DNA of 27,354 nucleotides from Candidatus Latescibacter anaerobius SCGC AAA252-E07 (GCA_000403035.1 AQSL01000130.1:1-27354), one strand, 5' to 3'; shown: positions 16,460 through 25,364, numbered from the stretch's first letter. A program made the numbers and translations. Notes: generated from the sequence alone by a model not told the origin.

Positions 16460-17164
16460 TTATTTCTGAGTTTCAATATCGGAACCGATGGGGGTTTCAT
16501 CATACAAACGTTCGCCGATAGGAACCTTGTAACCAACGCGTTTACGTAAGATCGCGCCAACCGGGCAAACTTGTATTGCCTTATCGGTAATATCGATATC
16601 GGTATCCGCTAATCTGGCGGAAGCATTTACCGCCACCTTTTTTTCGGAACCGCGTCCCACGAACTCGAATACGTGTTTACCGTCAATATCACGGGATGCA
16701 CGAACACATCTGCCGCATAAGATACAGCGATTACGGTCAATAAAAATATCAGGGTGAGTGGCATCAATATCACGTTTGGGGAATAAATAGGGTAGAGTGA
16801 CCGCAGTTATTCCCAGCCGGTAGGCCATGGCCTGGAGTTCGCAGTTACCGCTTTTTTCGCAGAACATACAGAAATGGTTACCTTCCACGAAGAGCATTTC
16901 GACTATTCTACGGCGAATATTGAGTATTTTTTCGGTATTGTTCTCAACGATTATTCCCGGTGCAACAGGTTGTGTACATGCAGACTGCGGACGGCCGTTC
17001 ACAAATACCGTGCACATTCTGCAGCTTCCGTGGGGAGTAAGTCCTTCCTTGTAACAAAGCCGTGGTATATAAATACCGGCATCATTTGCCGCTTCCATGA
17101 TCGTTTTTCCCGGAACGGTGTTAACTTCAACACCATCGATGTAAAAAGTAATTGTATTGTTCAT
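16460..17164 (-). CDS. hoxU: Diaphorase iron-sulfur subunit HoxU
   Basis: 234 residues. It resembles the N-terminal part of complex I NuoG and carries electrons between HoxF and HoxY. The ferredoxin-type [2Fe-2S] site is C37, C48, C51 and C63. A His-Cys3 [4Fe-4S] site follows: H97, C99, C102 and C108 (HFCMFCEKSGNCELQ). A further [4Fe-4S] site is C147, C150 and C153 (NRCILCGRC) with C200 (VCPVGA). All ligands are present. AAGGA lies six bases before the ATG. It follows the hoxF 3' part by 16 bases, as expected for a hoxFUYH operon. Confidence 0.95.
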   Translation of the reverse strand: MNNTITFYIDGVEVNTVPGKTIMEAANDAGIYIPRLCYKEGLTPHGSCRMCTVFVNGRPQSACTQPVAPGIIVENNTEKILNIRRRIVEMLFVEGNHFCMFCEKSGNCELQAMAYRLGITAVTLPYLFPKRDIDATHPDIFIDRNRCILCGRCVRASRDIDGKHVFEFVGRGSEKKVAVNASARLADTDIDITDKAIQVCPVGAILRKRVGYKVPIGERLYDETPIGSDIETQK

Positions 17165-17180
17165 ATCGTTTCCTTTTTTA

Positions 17181-18623
17181 TTAAAAATGTACCGATTTTC
17201 TTCCGGTGATATTTTGTGAATCTTCTAGTGCTGCCTGGATATCGAACGATGGCTGAAATCCATCTTTGTCCTCGTGTACCAGGGCTTCGTACACAGGTCT
17301 GAAATTTTTTAAAGTACTGAGAATAGGATTTGGTGAAGTTTGACCGAGACCGCAGCGGCTCGCTAATTTTACCATTTCCCCGAGTTCCTGCAGATAATCG
17401 AGATCAGCGGGTTCGCCCTTTCCGTTCATAATATTTTCGAGACATTTTTTTAAAAGGACATTGCCGACCCTGCAGGGAGTACAATAACCACAGCTCTCTT
17501 CGATAAAAAATTCCATGAAGTAATGAACGATCTCAAGGATGTTGCGTTCCGACCCGAAAATCATGATCGAACCACCGGTGCTCAGGTCATCGAAACATAT
17601 AATCCTATGAAATTCGTCCGGAAATATCATCTGCCCGGAAGGTCCACTTATCTGGATAGCTAATGTATTTTCAGCCCCGACTTCTTTGAGTAAATCGCTG
17701 ACCTTTATTCCGAATGGGAACTCGTAAACACCCGGACTGTGACAGTCGCCGGAAACACTGAGTAACTTTGTTCCGGCACTTTCTTTTGTACCGATTTCAT
17801 CAAACCAGGCGGAACCCTTGTCAAGAATTCGGGTAACGCAACATAAGGTCTCAACATTGTTGACGCAGGTCGGAAAATCCAGATAACCTTTTTGTGCCGG
17901 GAAAGGTGGGCGGTTTTTCGGATCACCGCGATCGCCCTCGCAGGAACTGATTAATGCCGTTTCTTCTCCGCAGACATAAGCTCCGGCACCCATCTGGATT
18001 CGAATATCAAAATTAAAACCGGTTTTACCGAGAATATTTTCCCCCAGTAAACCTTTTTTTCTGCGGTTACTGAGAACTTTTTCGAGATAATTATACAGGT
18101 AGGCGTATTCGCCTCGAAGATAAAGAATACCGTTTTCTGCTCCTATGGCATAACCTGCAATTGTTATCCCTTCAAACAACAAATCCGCACATTCAGTAAG
18201 AATAACCCTGTCCTTGAAAGTTCCTGGCTCACCTTCATCGGCATTGCAGATAATATATTTTTTGTTACCCTCAGCGGCACGGGTAAATTCCCATTTCATA
18301 CCGGTTGGGAAACCGGCACCGCCTCTGCCGCGCAGGCGGGCATTTTTAATTACATTTATAACTTCAACCGAACCGACTGAAAGATCGATACCGCCGGAAA
18401 TGATAATATAGGTCATTCCCATAGCAGCGAGCGCTACAATAACCGTTTGATTGGCAACGGTAAGGAAATTAAATGTTGTCGGGAACTTATCAGGTTCCAG
18501 GAAACTGAACAGAAGAATTATCAGTCCAAGACCGATAAACGGACCGATCAAAGAAATGATTTTCGAAATTTGCTTTATTTTGCTACCCGACTGTTCGGAT
18601 AATGCCTCAATAGTAGTGTTCAT
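17181..18623 (-). CDS. Chimeric gene: N-terminus of an RbsC-type sugar permease fused in frame to the HoxF diaphorase subunit
   Basis: 480 residues in one open frame. Residues 1-85 are the start of a ribose-type ABC permease: a first helix (about 25-42), a second (about 62-78), and the family motif ISGGIDLSVGS. From about residue 86 (VEVINVIKNARLRGRGGAGF) the sequence is the NuoF-like body of HoxF. That body includes GRGGAGFPTG for FMN, GAGAYVCGEETALI for NAD(P)H, and the [4Fe-4S] site ESCGYCTPCR plus the Cys of RCGLGQ. The join lies at 18364-18373, where the two genes could share about ten bases. Upstream, rbsA ends two bases before the ATG, as expected for an intact rbsC. Downstream, hoxU follows 16 bases later, as expected for hoxF. 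Neither half is complete: the permease lacks most helices and HoxF lacks its NuoE-like domain. This may be a real inversion junction or a chimeric assembly. Confidence 0.9.
   Translation of the reverse strand: MNTTIEALSEQSGSKIKQISKIISLIGPFIGLGLIILLFSFLEPDKFPTTFNFLTVANQTVIVALAAMGMTYIIISGGIDLSVGSVEVINVIKNARLRGRGGAGFPTGMKWEFTRAAEGNKKYIICNADEGEPGTFKDRVILTECADLLFEGITIAGYAIGAENGILYLRGEYAYLYNYLEKVLSNRRKKGLLGENILGKTGFNFDIRIQMGAGAYVCGEETALISSCEGDRGDPKNRPPFPAQKGYLDFPTCVNNVETLCCVTRILDKGSAWFDEIGTKESAGTKLLSVSGDCHSPGVYEFPFGIKVSDLLKEVGAENTLAIQISGPSGQMIFPDEFHRIICFDDLSTGGSIMIFGSERNILEIVHYFMEFFIEESCGYCTPCRVGNVLLKKCLENIMNGKGEPADLDYLQELGEMVKLASRCGLGQTSPNPILSTLKNFRPVYEALVHEDKDGFQPSFDIQAALEDSQNITGRKSVHF
18279..18373 (-). 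repeat. Exact inverted copy of the last 95 bases of the window
   Basis: The minus strand from 18373 to 18279 is identical to the plus strand from 27260 to 27354. The match covers hoxF codons from SVEVINV to EFTR. It stops at 18374 because the sequence there is permease rather than hoxF. At the other end it is cut only by the window edge, so the true length is unknown. Confidence 0.97.
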
Positions 18624-18625
18624 GA

Positions 18626-20137
18626 TTATTCCTTAACTCCGGAAGTTGCTTCGCTCATGATAGAATATTCATCCCATTCGGATACAGCTTTTTTAGGCCC
18701 GAGCACCCCGCGGTGCATCACTGCTATAGTATCACAGATACCGAGTAATTCAGGCAGGTACGAACTCACAATAACGATACATTTTCCCTGAGATGCAAGT
18801 TCACCGATAAGACGGAAAATTTCGACCTTCGAACCAACATCGACACCACGTGTCGGTTCATCAAGAAGGAAAATATCCGCTTTTTCCTGAAGAAGACGTG
18901 CCAGCGCAATTTTCTGCTGGTTACCGCCTGAAAGGCTGCTGGCTCTATTCGTTATTTTGCCGATTTTAATAGACAAACGGTCGATCCATTTAGCAGAGAT
19001 ACGGTTTATGGTTTTTTCATTTACAAGGCCCCATTTTGATAACCTGGGAAGACTTGAAAAGGTAATATTCTCGGCAATGGAACGGTCCTGTGCAAGACCC
19101 TCTGTTTTTCTGTCTTCGGACAGGAATGCAACACCCTTGTTTATCATTCGGGGTGGACTAATATTTCCGGTGATTCCCCTCCCGACACCAATGGTTATTT
19201 CACCGGAATCAATATCTTCAAGGCCGTAAATGACCCGCAATGATTCCGTTCGGCCAGATCCGACAAGTCCGGCAATACCAAGTATTTCACCCTTTCCGAC
19301 AGTGACCGAAAAAGAAACCGGCATATCGGCACCCTTGAGAGTATCAACTTTAAAATAGTCTTCACCAATTTCATGTGGGACTCTCGGGAACATCTCGGTC
19401 AGCGAGCGACCGACCATCAACTCTATAATAGATTCGATCGAGGTTTCAGCAACTTCTCCGGTACCGACCGTTTCGCCGTCACGGAGGACTGTAAACCTGT
19501 CAGCTACCTTTTTCACTTCCTCAAGAAAATGGCTTATGTAAATAATGCTGACATCTCTTTTTTTCAGGGTCTTGATTACTTCGAACAGATGCTCGGTATC
19601 TACTTGAGAAAGTGATGATGTCGGCTCGTCAAGAACAAATACCATGTTATCAGTGATAAGCCCCCGGGCAATCTCGACAAGCTGACGTGCACCGGGAGAT
19701 AAATCTTTAACCTTTGTCTGCGGCATCAGATCAGGATGCTCAAGGATATGTAAAGCTTCATCAATACGTGACCTGAACTCAGCGCGACGTATAAATCCCC
19801 ATGTCTTTTTCTCGATTCCCAGCATCATGTTCTCTTCAATCGTAAGGTGTTCGGCTAAGTTTAGTTCCTGATACACCATTGAAATACCGGACAACCTGGC
19901 ATCCATGGGATTCTTGGGTTTGTAAGGAACGCCATTGAGGGTCATTTCGCCTCTATCGGCATGATAAGCCCCTGAAAGTACTTTCATGAGGGTGGACTTG
20001 CCGGCGCCATTTTCACCGATCAGGGCATGAACCTCGCCATGGTATACGTCGAGATTAACACCGTCGAGCGCTTGCACACCGCCGAATGCCTTTTCTATAT
20101 TCCGCATGGTAAGGATTGTATTATTCATGGTATCCAT
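18626..20137 (-). CDS. rbsA: Sugar ABC importer ATPase, RbsA-type (two nucleotide-binding domains)
   Basis: 503 residues, normal for the family. The first nucleotide-binding domain (about 1-240) has Walker A GENGAGKST (41-49), signature LSPGARQLVE and Walker B VFVLDEPTSSLS. The second (about 255-500) has a degenerate Walker A (GLVGSGRTE), signature LSGGNQQKIALAR and Walker B FLLDEPTRGVDVG. The asymmetric second site is normal in RbsA and XylG. It would power a permease dimer in the inner membrane. AAGG lies six bases before the ATG. It follows four binding-protein genes, and the permease start follows two bases after its stop. The ribose assignment of the symbol is by family; the real substrate is unknown. 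Confidence 0.93.
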   Translation of the reverse strand: MDTMNNTILTMRNIEKAFGGVQALDGVNLDVYHGEVHALIGENGAGKSTLMKVLSGAYHADRGEMTLNGVPYKPKNPMDARLSGISMVYQELNLAEHLTIEENMMLGIEKKTWGFIRRAEFRSRIDEALHILEHPDLMPQTKVKDLSPGARQLVEIARGLITDNMVFVLDEPTSSLSQVDTEHLFEVIKTLKKRDVSIIYISHFLEEVKKVADRFTVLRDGETVGTGEVAETSIESIIELMVGRSLTEMFPRVPHEIGEDYFKVDTLKGADMPVSFSVTVGKGEILGIAGLVGSGRTESLRVIYGLEDIDSGEITIGVGRGITGNISPPRMINKGVAFLSEDRKTEGLAQDRSIAENITFSSLPRLSKWGLVNEKTINRISAKWIDRLSIKIGKITNRASSLSGGNQQKIALARLLQEKADIFLLDEPTRGVDVGSKVEIFRLIGELASQGKCIVIVSSYLPELLGICDTIAVMHRGVLGPKKAVSEWDEYSIMSEATSGVKE

Positions 20138-20224
20138 GAAACACCTTGATCGATTATTTCAAGAGGGAGATACATACGTATTTTCATACGCCTCTGATAT
20201 GAACTATTTGAATGTATGGATTTT

Positions 20225-21229
20225 TCACCGCTCTCCTAAGTACTGTGAAAGATCAGGGGCTAACAGCCATTTGATTTCCGGATCGTTCATATTTTCCGGT
20301 GTTGCTACCACGACACCGGTATCTATTCGTTTTTCTACCCTTTCCCCTTTCAGATAATCATACGCGGTCTTTACACCGAGATATGACATTTTGAAAGGAT
20401 TCTGGAGAACAATTCCCTGTAATTCCTTTTTTTCAAGAGCGTCGATAAGCTTTTCCGATGAGTCAAAACCGACAAAAATTATCTTACCTGCGATTCCCCT
20501 GTCCTGAAGAGCTCTCAATGCGCCGAACGTACTTATCTCATTCGGGCAAAAGAAAGCCTCCGTTTCAGGAAAGCGATTCAACAGATTTTCACTTGCCCGG
20601 TAAGCGGATTCGGATGTCGCACCGGAATACTGATTATCTGAAAGAATTTCAATATCCGGATACTTTGATGTAATAGTATCCAGAAAACCGGTCTCACGGG
20701 CAGATGTGGAAGAATGTCCCTCGATAAATCGCAGAACAATCAGTTTACCCTTGCCCCCGGCGAGTTCACCGAGACGTTCTGCGGCAAGTACTCCTCCCCT
20801 GTAATTATCTGTCGCCACATACGATACATGATGATCACCCTCAAGACCCGAATCGATAATCACAGTCGGAATACCCTGATTTTTCGCCTCACGTACGGGG
20901 AGCACAAGAGCACGGTTGTCAAGGGGGGCTAATACAATGGCATCAACTTTTGCAGCTATGAAATTCTCTACGACCTGTACCTGCTCCTCACGGTCATCCT
21001 CCTTAATGGGACCTTTCCATATAATATCTATATCCATTTCCTGCGAGGCCTTTATAGCGCCTGCATGGATGGTTTTCCAGAATTCTCCCATAGTTGCTTT
21101 TGGGATGACAGCGATGGTGTATTTTTTACCTGATTCGGCAGTATCACCGTTTTCTTTCGATCCACTACAACCAATAGCAGCCAAAAACAAGAAAAGAACA
21201 ACAAATGAACGCCATCCCGAAAATATCAT
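20225..21229 (-). CDS. Periplasmic sugar-binding lipoprotein of the RbsB family, paralog 1 (nearest to rbsA)
   Basis: 334 residues from the ATG at 21229; an upstream ATG at 21253 is possible, but this start gives a normal lipoprotein signal (MIFSGWRSFVV, hydrophobic, lipobox AAIGC with C21). The body has the two alpha/beta lobes of type I binding proteins: IAVIPKATMGEFWKTIHAGA starts lobe one, AKVDAIVLAPLDNRALVLPV is the first conserved core, and IIFVGFDSSEKLIDAL is in lobe two. It is one of four tandem paralogs and the most diverged at the ligand-side loop: the other three read GTTHEFWK where this one reads ATMGEFWK, and NESSTFG (NESTTFG in one) where this one reads NEISTFG. It may thus bind a different ligand. 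It lies 87 bases before rbsA. Confidence 0.9.
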   Translation of the reverse strand: MIFSGWRSFVVLFLFLAAIGCSGSKENGDTAESGKKYTIAVIPKATMGEFWKTIHAGAIKASQEMDIDIIWKGPIKEDDREEQVQVVENFIAAKVDAIVLAPLDNRALVLPVREAKNQGIPTVIIDSGLEGDHHVSYVATDNYRGGVLAAERLGELAGGKGKLIVLRFIEGHSSTSARETGFLDTITSKYPDIEILSDNQYSGATSESAYRASENLLNRFPETEAFFCPNEISTFGALRALQDRGIAGKIIFVGFDSSEKLIDALEKKELQGIVLQNPFKMSYLGVKTAYDYLKGERVEKRIDTGVVVATPENMNDPEIKWLLAPDLSQYLGER

Positions 21230-21360
21230 GATTTTCCCACATGATTCAGTCATTAAAAATGAATGACTCTAAGTCACATATCATAGCTCGTGTAAACCGG
21301 TAACTCGGGCTTTTTACCCTATGTTTCTTTTCCACACTTCACATAGGTACATAAAATATC

Positions 21361-22344
21361 CTATTTGTCAATACTGGAAAGATCGGGAAACAAAAGCTGT
21401 CTTATTTCCGGATCATTCATGTTTTCAGGTGTTGCTATGGTTACACCCGTATCGATACGTTTTTCCACCTGCTCCCCATTAAGATAAGCATACGCAGTCT
21501 TTACACCGAGATATCCCATCTTGAAAGGATTTTGAAGAACAAGTCCCCGAATTTCACCTTTTTCCAGCGCTTCGATAAGCTTTGTTGAGGAATCAAATCC
21601 GACAAAGACAATCTTTCCGGCAATCCCTCTGTCCTGAATTGCTCTTAAAGAACCGAATGTGCTTGATTCATTCGGGCTGAAGTATGCATCGATGTCGGAG
21701 AAACGGTTCAACAGGTTCTCGCTCGCCCGATAAGCCGTTTCCGTAGTCGCACCGGCATACTGGTTGTCCGATACTATTTCGATATCCGGATATTTTGATG
21801 TTATGGTATCAAGAAAACCGGCCTCACGCAAAGTGGTGGATGCACTTCCCTCCTGGTATCTCAAAACGATCAATTTCCCTTTTCCTCCGGTGAGTTCACC
21901 GAGCCGTTCGGCGGCAAGCACACCACCCCTGTAATTATCTGTCGCAATAAACGATTCATGAGTATCACCCTGGAGATTCGAATCAATAATAATAGTGGGG
22001 ATGCCCTGTTCTTTTGCTCCACGAACAGGTAGTATGAGAGCACGATCATCGAGAGGTGCGAGGACAATTGCATCCACTTTCGCGGATATGAATGTTTCAA
22101 CAACCTGAACCTGTTCCTCACGATCATCCTCTTTCAGCGGGCCTTTCCATATTATATCAACTCCCAGTTCCTGTGAAGCTTTTACAGCACCGGCATGGAT
22201 TGACTTCCAGAATTCATGCGTTGTACCTTTGGGAATTACGGCGATCGAATACTTTTTTGCCGAAGTGAGGGATTCTCCTTTTTCCTGAGAACCTCCACAC
22301 CCTAAAACAAGGAAAAGAAAACAAATCCATAAAAGCTTATTCAT
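21361..22344 (-). CDS. Periplasmic sugar-binding lipoprotein of the RbsB family, paralog 2
   Basis: 327 residues from the ATG at 22344, chosen because GAGG lies five bases upstream and the signal is ideal: MNKLLWICFLFLVLGC, with lipidated C16. A longer start at 22371 has no ribosome site. Family landmarks are IAVIPKGTTHEFWKSIHAGA, DDREEQVQVVETFISAKVDA, TDNYRGGVLAAERLG and VFVGFDSSTKLIEALEKGE. It is most like paralog 1, sharing for example the EDDREEQVQVVE form where paralogs 3 and 4 have EDDRDEQIQIVE. A weak hairpin (CCTATGT/ACATAGG, 21318-21347) lies between it and paralog 1 and could influence mRNA processing. Confidence 0.92.
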   Translation of the reverse strand: MNKLLWICFLFLVLGCGGSQEKGESLTSAKKYSIAVIPKGTTHEFWKSIHAGAVKASQELGVDIIWKGPLKEDDREEQVQVVETFISAKVDAIVLAPLDDRALILPVRGAKEQGIPTIIIDSNLQGDTHESFIATDNYRGGVLAAERLGELTGGKGKLIVLRYQEGSASTTLREAGFLDTITSKYPDIEIVSDNQYAGATTETAYRASENLLNRFSDIDAYFSPNESSTFGSLRAIQDRGIAGKIVFVGFDSSTKLIEALEKGEIRGLVLQNPFKMGYLGVKTAYAYLNGEQVEKRIDTGVTIATPENMNDPEIRQLLFPDLSSIDK

Positions 22345-22482
22345 ATAAACCTCATTGTATGAACGATACATTTAAATCTTTCGATTTCTATCACATAATT
22401 AATCTATAAGATTATATAATATATAAAAAAAGCAGCGGCAGGTATAGAAGAAAATTTAACCGGAACGTTGTTTGAAGCGATT

Positions 22483-23487
22483 TTATTTCTTATCGATAAT
22501 CGAAAGATCAGGGGATAGAAGTATTTTTATTTCCGCATCTTGCATGTTTTCCGGTGTTGCAATGATAACTCCGGTATCAATACGTTTTTCATACGGTTCG
22601 CCTCTGAGGCATTTTGCTGCAACGTTTACACCCTCATATCCCATTTTGAACGGATTCTGTATAACAAGCCCTTTTATCTCTTTCTTTTTCATGGCTTCAA
22701 TGAGCTTTTTTGTCGAATCAAACCCGACAAATATGACTTTGCCTGCAAGTCCCCTGTCCTGAAGCGCCCTCAGGCATCCGAATGTACTGGACTCATTCGG
22801 GGTGAAAATCGCTTCAACATCGCTGAAACGATTGAGAAGGTTTTCACATGTTCGGTAGGCAGTCTCGGTGGTCACACCGGCGTACTGGTTTTCGGACAGA
22901 ATTTCTATCTCAGGGAATTTTGAGCGTATTGTAGCAAGGAAACCTTCTTCACGCTCAGTTGCTGTGGCATCAGCTTCATTCACTCTGACGAGTATCAACG
23001 TTCCTTTGTCATGCATAAGCTCGCCAATATATTCAGCTCCTAAAACTCCTCCATTGTAATTCTCAGTTGAAACAAAAGAGGCATGAAAATTTCCCTGCAG
23101 TCCCGAATTAACAAGTATAGTCGGTATACCCCGTTTTTTCGCCTCCGATACCGGCCTCATAAGCGCACGGTCATCCATGGGAGAAAGGACTATCGCGCTG
23201 ACTTTTGCCGCTATAAACGTTTCCACTATCTGGATCTGTTCGTCGCGATCATCCTCTTTCAGGGGGCCCTTCCAGATGATTTCTATTCCACCCAGTTCAC
23301 GTGCTGCGGAAACAGCACCGGCATGGATGGCTTTCCAGAATTCATGGGTTGTTCCCATGGGTATAACCGCTATGGAAATCTTGTTATTACTGTCACTGAC
23401 CTCACTACCGTTTTTTGATATTTCGCACCCTGACGCAAGAAAAAGGTATCCGGTAACAACAAGAGACAGGTATAATAACTTCTTCAT
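22483..23487 (-). CDS. Periplasmic sugar-binding lipoprotein of the RbsB family, paralog 3
   Basis: 334 residues from the ATG at 23487 (MKKLLYLSLVVTGYLFLASGC, lipidated C21). An alternative ATG at 23508 overlaps the stop of paralog 4 by eight bases (ATGAATGA) and would add MNEEIVF, an acidic start that is poor for a signal peptide. Neither start has a strong ribosome site, so translational coupling to paralog 4 is likely. Landmarks are IAVIPMGTTHEFWKAIHAGA, LKEDDRDEQIQIVETFIAAK, ILVRVNEADATATEREEGFL and NESSTFGCLRALQDRGLAGK. It closely resembles paralog 4. The next gene, paralog 2, starts about 138 bases further on. Confidence 0.9.
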   Translation of the reverse strand: MKKLLYLSLVVTGYLFLASGCEISKNGSEVSDSNNKISIAVIPMGTTHEFWKAIHAGAVSAARELGGIEIIWKGPLKEDDRDEQIQIVETFIAAKVSAIVLSPMDDRALMRPVSEAKKRGIPTILVNSGLQGNFHASFVSTENYNGGVLGAEYIGELMHDKGTLILVRVNEADATATEREEGFLATIRSKFPEIEILSENQYAGVTTETAYRTCENLLNRFSDVEAIFTPNESSTFGCLRALQDRGLAGKVIFVGFDSTKKLIEAMKKKEIKGLVIQNPFKMGYEGVNVAAKCLRGEPYEKRIDTGVIIATPENMQDAEIKILLSPDLSIIDKK

Positions 23488-23500
23488 GAATACTATTTCT

Positions 23501-24478
23501 TCATTCATTCAAAATGGACAAATCCGGGGATAAAAGTTTTTTAATCTCGGGGTCGTTCATATTATCCGGTGTAGCTAAAGTAACACCGGTATCTACAACG
23601 TTATCGTAGGGCTCGCCTTTCAGAACGGCAACAGCATTTTTTACACCGTAATATCCCATGTTGAACGGATTCTGGAGAACAAGACCGAGAAGCTCTCTGT
23701 TCTGAAGCGCTTCAATAAGTTTGGCCGAAGAATCAAACCCCACAAAAATGACTTTTCCGGCAAGACCCCTGTCCTGGAGAGCTCTCAGGCATCCGAAGGT
23801 TGTAGATTCATTGGGAGTAAAAATTGCATCAACCTCATCACTGAAACGATTTAAAAGATTCTCACAGGTTTGATAGGAAGATTCCGATGTTATGCCGCCA
23901 TACTGGTTATCGGACAGAATTTCGATCCCGGGAAATTTTGTCCTGATGGTTGTAAGGAATCCATCCTCACGTTTGGCCGGAGAGGTTATTCCTTCGAGCA
24001 CTCTGACAAGAATCAATTTCCCCCTGCCGTTCATAAGGCTTCCGATATGTTCGGCAGCAAGGACTCCGCCTCTGTAATTATCCGTGGCAACAAAAGATGA
24101 GTATACCTCTTCCTGAAGCTCCGAATCGAGTATGACCGTGGGTATTCCCATGTTTCTTGCCTCAAGCACCGGCCTTATAAGGGCACGATCGTCCAGAGGG
24201 GCAATAACCAACGCACTTACATCCGCAGCAATAAATGTCTCAACTATCTGGATCTGTTCGTCACGGTCATCTTCTTTCAGGGGACCTTTCCAGATAATGT
24301 CCACATCCAGTTCACGTGAGGCAGTAACACCTCCTGCATGGATGGCTTTCCAGAATTCATGGGTTGTTCCCATGGGTATAACCGCCACCGTGATTCTTTC
24401 AACTTTCTCACCAGAACCGCCGCAGCCCGACATAAAAAATACTATGGTACAAATAACAGCAATAAACTGATATACCAT
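23501..24478 (-). CDS. Periplasmic sugar-binding lipoprotein of the RbsB family, paralog 4 (first in the operon)
   Basis: 325 residues from the ATG at 24478, with AAGGTG about nine bases upstream; an in-frame GTG at 24490 sits on that site and is less likely. The signal is MVYQFIAVICTIVFFMSGC with lipidated C19, followed by a GGSG linker. The family body starts ITVAVIPMGTTHEFWKAIHA. Other landmarks are KEDDRDEQIQIVETFIAA, NESTTFGCLRALQDRG and VIFVGFDSSAKLIEAL. It opens the binding-protein run and should be the first gene of the importer operon, facing away from the metallo-hydrolase gene. Four binding proteins with a single ATPase suggest a broadened ligand range, though the ligands are unknown. 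Confidence 0.92.
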   Translation of the reverse strand: MVYQFIAVICTIVFFMSGCGGSGEKVERITVAVIPMGTTHEFWKAIHAGGVTASRELDVDIIWKGPLKEDDRDEQIQIVETFIAADVSALVIAPLDDRALIRPVLEARNMGIPTVILDSELQEEVYSSFVATDNYRGGVLAAEHIGSLMNGRGKLILVRVLEGITSPAKREDGFLTTIRTKFPGIEILSDNQYGGITSESSYQTCENLLNRFSDEVDAIFTPNESTTFGCLRALQDRGLAGKVIFVGFDSSAKLIEALQNRELLGLVLQNPFNMGYYGVKNAVAVLKGEPYDNVVDTGVTLATPDNMNDPEIKKLLSPDLSILNE

Positions 24479-24560
24479 GTTTGTGAGCACCTTTCATCGT
24501 GTAAGGTAAAAAACATTCGGCAAACCACGGGAAAATCTGCCAGGGACAAGATTCATTTTT

Positions 24561-24589
24561 ATAATACTTAAATGAGGTTTCATATGCAA
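24561..24589 (-). promoter_or_regulatory. Candidate sigma70-like promoter of the sugar importer operon
   Basis: On the minus strand TTGCAT (24589-24584), 17 bases, then TATTAT (24566-24561) lies about 80 bases before the paralog 4 ATG. Upstream of it are near-tandem repeats (plus strand CATATGCAAGCA, CATACAAGCA, CATAGCCAAAG at about 24581-24611) that could be operator half-sites. The region is AT-rich, so chance is a real alternative. Confidence 0.35.
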
Positions 24590-24739
24590 GCACATACAAG
24601 CATAGCCAAAGAAACTTGTATAAAAAAGAAACTTTTTACATATTATTACGTAAAAATAACAAAATAATTCTTTTTTCATTGAACTATCCATCACACGATA
24701 ACGCATGTATGAAATCATACTTTTTTTCAGGAATGATGC

Positions 24740-25363
24740 ATGAACGTAGAACAATTTACAGTCGGCCCTCTTTTAACCAATTGCTATCTTGTAACCTGTG
24801 AAAAAACAAATAAATCTCTTCTTATCGATCCCGGGGGTGTTACGGGAGAGCTCATGGATAAGATACAGGGAAGTTCCTTACAGGCAATTCTCTTGACTCA
24901 TGGGCACTTCGACCACATAGGCGGAGTAAACACTATCAAAGATATTACCGGCGCACCGATACTGATACACTCCCTCGACGCACCTATGCTTGCAGATCCG
25001 GGCATGAACGGCTCTCATATGATCGGCATGGCAATACGCAGTTATGAGCCATCGGGCTTTCTTTCGGAGGGTGAGGATGTTCTGTTCGGCGATTCAAAGC
25101 TTGGAGTCATGCAAACACCAGGCCATACGAAAGGCGGCGTTTCTTTTGTTTCAGACGGAGAATTCATCATCGCAGGTGATACCCTTTTCAAGCTTTCTGT
25201 CGGCAGATGGGATCTTCCCGGAGGTGATTATACGGTTCTGATGAAAACATTAAAAGAAGTTTTTTACGATCTTACCGATTCGACAAAAGTATATCCGGGT
25301 CATGGTGAAACGACAACTATCGGGTTTGAAAAAAAATATAATCAGTTCATGGGGAATTTATAG
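24740..25363 (+). CDS. Metallo-beta-lactamase-fold hydrolase, glyoxalase II-like
   Basis: 207 residues, the size of short glyoxalase II-like hydrolases such as YcbL. The metal motif is THGHFDHIGG with H54, H56, D58 and H59. The second-sphere ligands are H129 (TPGHTKGG), D147 (IAGDTLF) and H188 (VYPGHGE), so both metal sites are complete. The family hydrolyses thioesters such as S-lactoylglutathione, though many members have unknown substrates; this short form lacks the C-terminal substrate domain of classical glyoxalase II. AGGA lies about nine bases before the ATG. It is divergent from the importer operon and ends one base before xerD, so the two are probably co-transcribed. Confidence 0.9.
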   Translation: MNVEQFTVGPLLTNCYLVTCEKTNKSLLIDPGGVTGELMDKIQGSSLQAILLTHGHFDHIGGVNTIKDITGAPILIHSLDAPMLADPGMNGSHMIGMAIRSYEPSGFLSEGEDVLFGDSKLGVMQTPGHTKGGVSFVSDGEFIIAGDTLFKLSVGRWDLPGGDYTVLMKTLKEVFYDLTDSTKVYPGHGETTTIGFEKKYNQFMGNL

Positions 25364-25364
25364 T

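Noticed and set aside
21318..21347. A terminator between binding-protein paralogs 2 and 1
   Set aside because: The stem is only seven base pairs with a 16-base loop, and no run of T follows in the transcript direction.
20225..24478. The four binding-protein genes as an assembly duplication
   Set aside because: They differ throughout in protein and DNA sequence, in start regions and in spacing, so they are true paralogs.
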